Of a stretch of 64,000 nt of DNA, positions 8,690 through 14,364 are shown one piece after another. The notes below the pieces were generated by a model, which was not told the DNA's origin, searched no databases, and worked only from the letters and a program-made list of their open reading frames with translations. Position 1 is the first letter of the stretch. The number at the start of each line of letters is the position of its first letter. The stretch is from Thioclava nitratireducens (GTDB lineage: Bacteria; Pseudomonadota; Alphaproteobacteria; Rhodobacterales; Rhodobacteraceae): assembly GCF_001940525.2 (NCBI RefSeq), contig NZ_CP019437.1, positions 1,648,501-1,712,500 on the forward strand, read 5' to 3'. A program made the position numbers and the translations under genes.

Positions 8690-9454
8690 CTCCGAGAGCC
8701 GCTCGGCCTCGCCGACGAGCCCCCAGGGCGGGTTCACGATGAACATGCCAGAGCCGATCATGCCGTGGCCTTCGCGGGCAGGGGGGAAACGTACCTCGTG
8801 GCTCAGCGCTTCGGGGAAATCGCGGCGCAGGGTGCGGACCATCGCCTCCTGCGCGCCCGAGGCCAGCATCGGATACCAAAGCCCGATGATGCCGACGTTC
8901 CATTTCTTCGCGATATGACCGATAAGCTTCGGCATCGCCGTGTAATCGGCTTTCTCCTCGAAGCTCGGATCGATCAGCATTATCCCGCGGCGCGGGGTGG
9001 GGGGCGTCAGCGCCAGCGCCATCTCGCGCCCGTCTGCCTTGTGCAGGACCGCTCCGCTGCGTCGTGTTGCGCTTCGCAGGGCGGAAAACTCCTGCGGGTG
9101 CAGTTCACATAGTTGAATCGTGTCCATCGGGCGCAACAGCGCCTCTGCCACCAATGGCGAGCCCGGATAGGCCTGCGCCCCGTGTCGTGCCCGCACCGCT
9201 GCCAGCGCGCGCATGTAGGGATGATCGGGGGCGAACCAGCCCAAGTCTTCCACCCGGGCGATCCCGGCTGCCGCCTCGCCCGTCTTCGCCGCTTCCGCCC
9301 CGTCAAGCGCGTAAAGCCCGCGCCCGGCATGGGTTTCGAGGTAGCTCAGCGGCTTGTCCTTGCGCGTGAGGTAATCGAGCGCAGACGCAAGCAGCGCATG
9401 CTTGTGCACATCGGCCAGATTTCCGGCGTGATAGGCGTGTTGGTAAGACAGCAT
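8672..9454 (-). CDS. rlmJ: 23S rRNA (adenine-2030-N6)-methyltransferase RlmJ
   Basis: 260 residues. The N-terminus MLSYQHAYHAGNLADVHKH is a hallmark of RlmJ (older name YhiR/ComJ), followed by the SAM-binding motif LETHAGRGLY at about residues 39-48. The catalytic (D/N)PPY motif reads DPSFE here, at about residue 162, a conservative variant. The enzyme methylates A2030 of naked 23S rRNA. Its 3' end overlaps mntR by 18 bases in convergent orientation, so transcripts of the two genes would be antisense at their ends. Confidence 0.9.
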   Translation of the reverse strand: MLSYQHAYHAGNLADVHKHALLASALDYLTRKDKPLSYLETHAGRGLYALDGAEAAKTGEAAAGIARVEDLGWFAPDHPYMRALAAVRARHGAQAYPGSPLVAEALLRPMDTIQLCELHPQEFSALRSATRRSGAVLHKADGREMALALTPPTPRRGIMLIDPSFEEKADYTAMPKLIGHIAKKWNVGIIGLWYPMLASGAQEAMVRTLRRDFPEALSHEVRFPPAREGHGMIGSGMFIVNPPWGLVGEAERLSELFASL

Positions 9455-9600
9455 CGGTTCGGTCTCCTTGGGCCCTTCCTGCCGGTCAGCGCGCGCGAGG
9501 GCAATGCTCTTCTTCTCGGGAGACGTATCCCGGGGGTGCGCGAGGAGTGCGGGGCGGAGCCTCTCCGAAGGTTCATCTGGCAGGGGGACAAAAGAAAACG

Positions 9601-9674
9601 ACGGCGCCCAGGGAGGAGGAGGGGCGCCGCCGTCTCTTTTCTGCCGTCAGGTCTCAGGGAGGAGGAGAGAGACC
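9601..9674 (-). ncRNA. CcsR-like sRNA unit 5 (two anti-SD stem-loops, terminator-like end)
   Basis: Two hairpins on the minus strand: stem GGTCT/AGACC (9674-9650) and stem GGCGCCC/GGGCGCC (9628-9603), each with the loop core CTCCTCCTCCCTG. The last hairpin is the end of the array and, reading leftward, is followed by GTCGTTTTCTTTT (9602-9590), so it can also serve as a Rho-independent terminator. This combination indicates that the array is transcribed from the minus strand and stops here. Exact 5' and 3' ends of the mature RNA are unknown. Confidence 0.75.
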
Positions 9675-9691
9675 CTTCGGCACTGTCGACA

Positions 9692-9754
9692 CCGCTTCAG
9701 GGAGGAGGAGGAAGCGGCGTCACACCCTCGGGTCCAGGGAGGAGGAGAGGACCC
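9692..9754 (-). ncRNA. CcsR-like sRNA unit 4 (two anti-SD stem-loops)
   Basis: Minus-strand hairpins with stems GGGTCC/GGACCC (9754-9730) and CCGCTTC/GAAGCGG (9717-9692). Both loops carry CTCCTCCTCCCTG. The two stems share no sequence with each other or with other units, yet both are fully paired. A 12-base linker separates them, and 13-17 bases separate this unit from its neighbours. Confidence 0.72.
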
Positions 9755-9767
9755 TCGGTATCTGGAT

Positions 9768-9835
9768 GGCGGCACCCTCAGGGAGGAGGAGGATGGCGCC
9801 GCCGAAACGATTGGCCCAGGGAGGAGGAGAGGGCC
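9768..9835 (-). ncRNA. CcsR-like sRNA unit 3 (two anti-SD stem-loops)
   Basis: Minus-strand hairpins with stems GGCCC/GGGCC (9835-9813) and GGCGGCGCC/GGUGCCGCC (9802-9768). The second stem contains a G-U pair if read on the minus strand but an A-C mismatch if read on the plus strand, independent support for minus-strand RNA. Both loops carry CTCCTCCTCCCTG. Confidence 0.72.
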
Positions 9836-9921
9836 TTTCGTATCAAATTGGACCTGCCGGTCCGGATATCAAGTGCTGCACTGCAGCATGCGACAGCCTG
9901 TCGCATATTTCCGCCGATGAT
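9836..9921 (-). other. 86-base spacer inside the CcsR array with a motif-free hairpin
   Basis: Unlike the other unit junctions (13-58 bases) this spacer is long. It contains a perfect hairpin ATGCGACA-GCC-TGTCGCAT at 9888-9906 and short palindromes GCTGCACTGCAGC and GGACC..GGTCC, but no CTCCTCC loop. It could be a decayed or separate RNA element or an RNase-exposed linker. No coding potential is seen. Confidence 0.45.
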
Positions 9922-10000
9922 AGGCGGCGACCTCAGGGAGGAGGAGAGAGGTCGCCGCCTGCTCGGCGCGGATCCCTCAGGGAGGAGGAGGAGAGATCCG
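9922..10000 (-). ncRNA. CcsR-like sRNA unit 2 (two anti-SD stem-loops)
   Basis: Minus-strand hairpins: CGGATC/GATCCG (10000-9969), whose loop has one extra CTC triplet, and AGGCGGCGACCTC/GAGGTCGCCGCCT (9960-9922), a perfect 13-bp stem, the longest of the array. Both loops present CTCCTCCTCCCTG. Only 8 bases separate the two hairpins. Confidence 0.75.
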
Positions 10001-10058
10001 GGCAGCTTTGGTCCGGCATCGCGGCGTCTCGCCGCTTGGGGCCGGTATGTCTTGGTGT

Positions 10059-10130
10059 GGCGGCGCTCTCAGGGAGGAGGAGAGAGAGCGCCGCCCAAGT
10101 TCCGAGCCCCAGGGAGGAGGAGAGGGGCTC
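10059..10130 (-). ncRNA. CcsR-like sRNA unit 1 (two anti-SD stem-loops)
   Basis: First unit after the DUF1127 stop codon (10 bases away). Minus-strand stems are GAGCCCC/GGGGCTC (10130-10104) and GGCGGCGCTCTC/GAGAGCGCCGCC (10095-10059), both perfect, each closing a loop with CTCCTCCTCCCTG. Between units 1 and 2 (10001-10058) is a further small hairpin GCGGCG-TCT-CGCCGC (10021-10035) without the loop motif. The loop is complementary to purine-rich Shine-Dalgarno sequences. Confidence 0.75.
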
Positions 10131-10140
10131 AGGAAGAGAA

Positions 10141-10344
10141 TTACTTGCCGTATGCGGCCTCATAGGCCACGCGGGTGATCATCGAGCTGTGCAGCCCGAG
10201 GTCGTTCAGTTCGCGGCTGCTGAGCGAGCGCAGCTCGTTGAGCGTCTGGCGATACACCTTGCGGCGGGCCAGGGCTTCGAACAGTTTCGATTTCATTGCG
10301 GCGAAGCCGCTGTCGTTCAGTTGGATGTCTTGTGCGAGTGCCAT
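10141..10344 (-). CDS. DUF1127 small protein, leader gene of the CcsR-like array
   Basis: 67 residues, basic, ending in the DUF1127 arginine/leucine-rich segment (YRQTLNELRSLSSRELNDLGL) and ITRVAYEAAYGK. In Rhodobacter sphaeroides a DUF1127 gene (RSP_6037, later called CcaF1, reported to bind RNA) is co-transcribed with four CcsR sRNAs from a heat-shock/oxidative-stress sigma-factor promoter; this is recalled, not looked up. Here the same order is seen: DUF1127 gene, then ten stem-loops on the same strand starting 10 bases after the stop. A role in making or processing those RNAs is therefore likely by analogy. Confidence 0.85.
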   Translation of the reverse strand: MALAQDIQLNDSGFAAMKSKLFEALARRKVYRQTLNELRSLSSRELNDLGLHSSMITRVAYEAAYGK

Positions 10345-10685
10345 CGTATCAGCCTCATCTATCTACTTGCGCGGGTCGCTGCTGGTTCCAGCTTGTCGAC
10401 CCATTTCGTTACTTCGTGTTCCGTCGTCGTTGGACCAAAGATGGCGCTAATGCTGCGGTTGCACAATGCCGGGAAGCCTCAATGCCGCCATGCAGAAAAT
10501 GCATGAATGATTCTGACCTATTTTCGGGAGAGAGGCGCAAGATATTTGCGCTCCCCTCGCGGGGCATGGGGGATTCCTGACCGTATGGGCAGTTCTCGAC
10601 TTGAACTGCGCGGCAAAAACGCCACAGTTCCGGCCAAATCACGAGTATGCGGGCGGATAATGGACCCGGGAATGGAGGAATCTGC
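10345..10685. promoter_or_regulatory. Divergent control region between DUF1127/CcsR and mrp
   Basis: No gene is seen in these 341 bases. On the minus strand, TTGTGC (10466-10461) and CCATCT (10444-10439) are 16 bases apart and resemble an RpoH-type promoter, which would fit stress control of the array; two GGAAC motifs nearer the gene are alternatives. On the plus strand there is a palindrome GCGCAA-GATA-TTTGCGC near 10537-10555 and a perfect inverted repeat GCAGTTC-N7-GAACTGC at 10589-10609 upstream of mrp. None of these can be assigned to a known regulator by eye. Confidence 0.35.
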
Positions 10686-11774
10686 ATGGCTCTGAGCAAG
10701 GAAACGGTTCTTGCGACGTTGCAAACGGTGGAAGTGCCGGGCGGCGGGACCGCTGTGAGCCGCGATCTCGTGCGCGCGCTCGCGGTGCAAGACGGCGTGG
10801 TGCGCTTCGTGCTCGAAGGCGCGCCGCAACCCGAACTGGAGGCGATGCGCCCCACGCTGGAGGCGGCGATCAAGGCGCTCCCAGAGGTGACGAGCGTGAC
10901 GGTCGTCGTGCCTTCGGGCCCTCCGCGCGGCCTCGGCGGCACGGCGCAACAGTCGCAACAGCGTGGTCCCGCGATCGGAGGGCATCCCAAGCCCCAGCAG
11001 GGCCCGCAAAAGGTGCCGGGTGTGAAGAAGATCATCGCCGTGGGGTCGGGCAAGGGGGGCGTGGGCAAATCTACCGTCGCCTCTAACCTCGCCGTGGCGC
11101 TGACGCGCGCGGGCAAGCGGGTTGGGCTGCTGGATGCCGATATCTATGGTCCCTCGCTGCCGCGCATGATGGGGGCGAGCAAGCGGCCGGCCTCGCCGGA
11201 TGGCCAGACGATCCTGCCGTTGCAGGCGCATGGCGTCACGCTGATGTCGGTCGGCCTCATGCTGAAAGAGAGCGAAGCGGTGATCTGGCGCGGCCCGATG
11301 CTGATGGGTGCGATGCAGCAGATGCTGTTCCAAGTGAAATGGGACGAGTACGGCCCGCTCGACGTGCTTTTGATCGATCTGCCGCCGGGGACGGGGGATG
11401 TGCAGCTCACGCTGTGTCAGAAAACCGAGCTGGACGGGGCGATCATCGTCTCGACCCCGCAGGACGTGGCGCTCCTCGATGCGAAGAAGGCGATCGACAT
11501 GTTCCAGCGGCTGAAGACGCCGATCCATGGGCTGGTCGAGAATATGTCCTCTTACGTCTGTCCGAATTGTGGCCACGAGGCGCATCTCTTTGGTCATGGC
11601 GGCGTCGCAGCGGAGGCGAAATCGCTGGGGTTGCCGTTCATCGGTGCGCTGCCCGTTGACCTGGACGTGCGGCTCGCGGGTGACGCGGGCACCCCGGTCG
11701 CCGCGAGCGAGGGGCCGGCAGCCGAAGGCTACGCCACTCTTGCGCGTGGGCTGATCGACCGCGATCTGATCTGA
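10686..11774 (+). CDS. mrp: Mrp/ApbC-type iron-sulfur cluster carrier ATPase
   Basis: 362 residues. An N-terminal MIP18/DUF59-type domain (about residues 1-80), a proline/glutamine-rich linker, then a deviant Walker A GSGKGGVGKS at about 120-129 typical of the Mrp/NBP35 family, and a C-terminal CPNCG motif near residue 290 that holds a bridging 4Fe-4S cluster. Role: delivery of Fe-S clusters to apoproteins in the cytoplasm. The ATG at 10686 follows GGAGGAATCTGC; earlier in-frame ATGs lack such a site. A clean terminator follows the gene, so it is probably monocistronic. Confidence 0.92.
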   Translation: MALSKETVLATLQTVEVPGGGTAVSRDLVRALAVQDGVVRFVLEGAPQPELEAMRPTLEAAIKALPEVTSVTVVVPSGPPRGLGGTAQQSQQRGPAIGGHPKPQQGPQKVPGVKKIIAVGSGKGGVGKSTVASNLAVALTRAGKRVGLLDADIYGPSLPRMMGASKRPASPDGQTILPLQAHGVTLMSVGLMLKESEAVIWRGPMLMGAMQQMLFQVKWDEYGPLDVLLIDLPPGTGDVQLTLCQKTELDGAIIVSTPQDVALLDAKKAIDMFQRLKTPIHGLVENMSSYVCPNCGHEAHLFGHGGVAAEAKSLGLPFIGALPVDLDVRLAGDAGTPVAASEGPAAEGYATLARGLIDRDLI

Positions 11775-11800
11775 TCTGGCGGCGAAGGTTGCTCTGGGAA

Positions 11801-11826
11801 AGGCGTCCTCAACGGACGCCTTTTTC
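11801..11826 (+). terminator. Rho-independent terminator of mrp
   Basis: Perfect 8-bp stem AGGCGTCC/GGACGCCT with a 4-base loop (TCAA...C) followed by a run of T. It sits 27 bases after the mrp stop codon. Confidence 0.85.
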
Positions 11827-12045
11827 ATGTTCGCGGGAAGGTCATGGGAAATCATGGCACCTTCCATGGAACTTCACGAGGGCGTAGAGAGCGCGTGAGC
11901 CGGGATTCGCAGAGATTCTTGGTGGAATCACGGCGTATTCACATCGGCTCGCGCAAAATCACGCCGCGGTGAGCGCGGAAAATGGGCCTCAGGTGGCTCC
12001 AATTGCGGCTTAAAAATCACAGGTTCCATCTCGATTGAAATTTTT

Positions 12046-12095
12046 TGGGATTTCGTGGGAAAGCTTGGTCTGCGTTCGCAGCTACCAGATATGGT
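12046..12095 (+). promoter_or_regulatory. MraZ box and candidate promoter of the dcw operon
   Basis: TGGGA (12046), TGGGA (12056) and TGGTC (12066) are spaced by exactly 5 bases, a 10-base period. This is the known binding pattern of the MraZ repressor (tandem TGGGN repeats with 5-base spacers), here with a degenerate third unit. A loose promoter (TTGGTC, then TATGGT at 12090-12095) overlaps it. The distance to mraZ is about 400 bases, longer than usual. Confidence 0.6.
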
Positions 12096-12115
12096 AAATT
12101 TTTTCTTCATGATGC

Positions 12116-12301
12116 CTAGGGGTATGCGATAAGGCGCGCAGGGCCTTGGGGCGGGGTGCTGCTGCGGACAAGATCTACCCAATCTTCGGCAAATTTTTTC
12201 TTGCGTGCCATGAATTCCCGTGGCATCCCTAATTCATCGGAAGCGAATGCAAATAGAGGCACCAAGACCTCACGGCGAAAAGCAGGTTTCATACAGGCCA
12301 T
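12116..12301 (-). CDS. Doubtful small hypothetical ORF antisense to the mraZ leader
   Basis: A 61-codon frame from ATG at 12301 (or 12292) with less GC-biased codons than the flanking genes, for example TTTGCATTC and GAATTAGGG. The protein begins MACMKPAFRREVLVP and is moderately basic in its middle (ARKKKFAEDW). I recognise no family. It may be a real short gene, a remnant of a transferred gene, or chance; the locally AT-richer sequence between 11830 and 12330 is a reason to keep it. There is no good ribosome-binding site. Confidence 0.2.
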   Translation of the reverse strand: MACMKPAFRREVLVPLFAFASDELGMPREFMARKKKFAEDWVDLVRSSTPPQGPARLIAYP

Positions 12302-12402
12302 CGCTTCACGAAAACAAAGAGATCCGGCGCGCGAGCGAGCAGACATCCCATCCCCCCAGGTGGCGCGTGCAGTCGGACATACCCAGTGATGGGAACGAGG
12401 GC

Positions 12403-12441
12403 GGCGGATTGGGCAGTGGCAGCAGCCCAATCCGCCGTTTT
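12403..12441 (+). terminator. Strong terminator/attenuator hairpin in the mraZ leader
   Basis: A perfect 12-bp stem GGCGGATTGGGC (12403-12414) / GCCCAATCCGCC (12425-12436), loop of 10 bases, followed by GTTTTCATT. It lies between the MraZ box and mraZ, 44 bases before the mraZ start. Either a small upstream transcript ends here or the leader carries an attenuator. Apart from this, the MraZ box and a doubtful ORF, nothing is seen in 11827-12484. Confidence 0.7.
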
Positions 12442-12484
12442 CATTCCGGGCCCGGCCCGGCGGGACAGGTGATAGGAGCGCGCT

Positions 12485-12979
12485 TTGGCGGGCATGTTCA
12501 TAGGCGAATACACCTTCAAGGTGGACAGTAAGGGTCGCGTGTCGATCCCCGCGCTGTTTCGTCGTGAGCTCGAAGAGGGTGACCCCGAGCGCCCGAACAA
12601 AGATCGCCCCCGAATGGTCATCGTCTACGGTGCCGATACTCAGAAAATGCTTCAGATCTACACGCAGGCCGCTTTCGAGGCGCTGGCTGCCGATATCGCG
12701 GCGCTGCCGCGCGGCTCGAAGCGGCGCACGATCCTCCAGCGGATGGTTCTGTCCAAATCGCACCCGACCGAAGTCGATCCCGACGGCCGCCTCGTTCTCC
12801 CGGCGGCCTTGCGTACGAAGATCGGTCTCGACAAGGAGGCCTATTTCTCCGGCGTGGGCGAGACCTTCGAAATCTGGAACCCAGAGACCTTCGCCGCTGC
12901 CGATGAAGCCAATATCGATCAGTGGATCGAAGAGCAGGGCGAAGATTTCGACCCTCTCAGCCTTTTGTCGCAGGGGTGA
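12485..12979 (+). CDS. mraZ: Transcriptional regulator MraZ
   Basis: 164 residues with two tandem AbrB/SpoVT-like MraZ domains: GEYTFKVDSKGRVSIPA near the N-terminus and the second repeat SHPTEVDPDGRLVLPA near residue 97. MraZ forms a ring-shaped oligomer that binds TGGGN repeats before its own operon and represses it. The start is taken as TTG at 12485 because GGAG (12475-12478) is six bases before it; the in-frame ATG at 12494 would be too far. It is the first gene of the dcw cluster; rsmH starts 3 bases after the stop. Confidence 0.92.
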   Translation: MAGMFIGEYTFKVDSKGRVSIPALFRRELEEGDPERPNKDRPRMVIVYGADTQKMLQIYTQAAFEALAADIAALPRGSKRRTILQRMVLSKSHPTEVDPDGRLVLPAALRTKIGLDKEAYFSGVGETFEIWNPETFAAADEANIDQWIEEQGEDFDPLSLLSQG

Positions 12980-12982
12980 GCC

Positions 12983-13990
12983 ATGACGGATCGGGACGCC
13001 CTGCCAGACGCCCCCCACGTCCCGGTTTTGCTGCGGCCGCTCCTTCGGGCGGTCGCGCCTGTCTCTGGGACCTGGCTTGACGGAACCTTCGGCGCGGGCG
13101 GCTATGCGCGCGGTTTGCTTGAGGCGGGTGCCGACAAGGTGATCGGCGTGGATCGCGATCCGGCGGTTTTCGAGATGGCCGAGGCGTGGCGCGGCGAATA
13201 CGGCGACCGGCTGGAGTTGGTCGAAGGCACGTTCTCCGAACTCGATACCTATTCCGACGAATTGCTCGATGGGGTTGTGCTGGATCTCGGCGTTTCCTCG
13301 ATGCAACTCGATCAGGCCGATCGTGGCTTTTCTTTCATGCGCGACGGGCCGCTCGACATGCGGATGTCGCAGGAAGGGCCGTCGGCTGCCGATCTGGTCA
13401 ACGAGACGGATGAGGGCGAGCTCGCTGATATCCTTTATCAATATGGCGAGGAGCGCGCCTCGCGCCGGATCGCCAAGGCCATCGTCGAGGCGCGCAAGGT
13501 TCAGCCATTCGAGACCACGCAACAGCTCGTCAAGGTGATCGAGCGCTGCCTGCCGCGCCCGAAACCGGGGCAAAGCCATCCCGCAACGCGCAGCTTTCAG
13601 GGCCTGCGCATCGCGGTGAACGACGAATTCGGCCAGTTGATCGAGGGGCTCGAGGCCGCGGAACGTGCGCTGAAACCCGGCGGGCTTCTGGCCGTGGTCA
13701 GCTTCCACTCGCTCGAAGACCGGGTTGTGAAGCGCTTCTTCGCTGCGCGCTCGTCGACGGGCGGGGGCGGTTCGCGCCACGCGCCGGTTCAGCAAACCCT
13801 TGATCCCGCGTTTGAAATTACCGTGAAAGGCGACGGGCCCGACGAAGAGGAACTGGCGGAAAACCCGCGTGCACGCTCGGCTCGGTTGCGGGTGGGGCGG
13901 CGCACGGATGCGCCCGCCGGCAAGGCCGATCGCACGCAACTGGGGCTTCCGAAGCTTGTCACCGGGGAAAAGAAGGGGAAACGCCGTTGA
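12983..13990 (+). CDS. rsmH: 16S rRNA (cytosine-1402-N4)-methyltransferase
   Basis: 335 residues. Begins with [13 protein letters not shown] and [15 protein letters not shown] (SAM-binding motif I, about residues 33-47), then [21 protein letters not shown] and [13 protein letters not shown], all family hallmarks, and near the end [18 protein letters not shown]. Methylates C1402 in the ribosomal P site. In operon with mraZ (3-base gap) and ftsL (overlap). The last 50 residues are basic and of low complexity. Confidence 0.95.
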   Translation: MTDRDALPDAPHVPVLLRPLLRAVAPVSGTWLDGTFGAGGYARGLLEAGADKVIGVDRDPAVFEMAEAWRGEYGDRLELVEGTFSELDTYSDELLDGVVLDLGVSSMQLDQADRGFSFMRDGPLDMRMSQEGPSAADLVNETDEGELADILYQYGEERASRRIAKAIVEARKVQPFETTQQLVKVIERCLPRPKPGQSHPATRSFQGLRIAVNDEFGQLIEGLEAAERALKPGGLLAVVSFHSLEDRVVKRFFAARSSTGGGGSRHAPVQQTLDPAFEITVKGDGPDEEELAENPRARSARLRVGRRTDAPAGKADRTQLGLPKLVTGEKKGKRR

Positions 13991-14364
13991 GACTGCTTGC
14001 CTATCTTGCCGCCTCTGCCTGTGTGCTCGCGCTCGCCTTCTGGGCCTATCACGTCAATTACGACACCCAGGACCGGATCGACGAGCTGCGCGACCTCAAT
14101 CGGGAAATCGCCTCGCTGAACGAGGGTCTGACCGTGCTCAACGCCGAATGGGCTTATCTCAACCGCCCGCAGCGCCTGCGCGAACTGGTCAATCTCAACT
14201 TCACCTCGTTGCATCTTCTGCCGATGACGCCAGAGCAATTCGGAACCGTCGCCCAGATTGCCTACCCGACACCGCAGGCCGATGATACTGGCGCGTCCGG
14301 CACCGATTTGGCCGGCCTTTCCGATCCTGTCGAGGTCAAGGCCGATCCCGAGGGAGGGAACTGA
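13987..14364 (+). CDS. ftsL: Cell division protein FtsL
   Basis: 125 residues: short cytoplasmic start, one transmembrane segment ([20 protein letters not shown], about residues 4-23), then a periplasmic coiled coil (about 28-62) and the FtsL motif [14 protein letters not shown]. FtsL bridges FtsB/FtsQ and the FtsWI synthase in the divisome. The TTG start overlaps the TGA of rsmH; GAAGGGG lies about nine bases before it. The end overlaps the start of ftsI by one base. Confidence 0.85.
   Translation: MRLLAYLAASACVLALAFWAYHVNYDTQDRIDELRDLNREIASLNEGLTVLNAEWAYLNRPQRLRELVNLNFTSLHLLPMTPEQFGTVAQIAYPTPQADDTGASGTDLAGLSDPVEVKADPEGGN

Noticed and set aside
9601..10130. CRISPR-like array because of regularly repeated 13-mers
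   Set aside because: The repeats are short, unevenly spaced (about 25-125 bases), the flanks are self-complementary stems rather than unique spacers, and no cas genes are near.
9601..10130. CsrA/RsmA-binding sRNA with GGA loops on the plus strand
   Set aside because: Plus-strand loops do hold GGAGGA, but the G-U stem evidence, the T-rich end and the DUF1127 neighbour all point to the minus strand, where the loops are CU-rich.
9547..10506. Plus-strand open frames through the hairpin array (up to 319 codons) rich in Arg, Glu and Gly repeats
   Set aside because: The repeats are explained by the RNA loop core; the frames change between copies, the stems are self-complementary, and the transcript direction is the minus strand.
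12156..12389. 77-codon plus-strand frame in the mraZ leader
   Set aside because: No ribosome-binding site, composition not protein-like, and it runs toward the terminator hairpin.
12116..13939. 607-codon minus-strand frame across mraZ and rsmH
   Set aside because: Antisense shadow of two certain genes; only its last 61 codons, outside those genes, are kept as a doubtful ORF.
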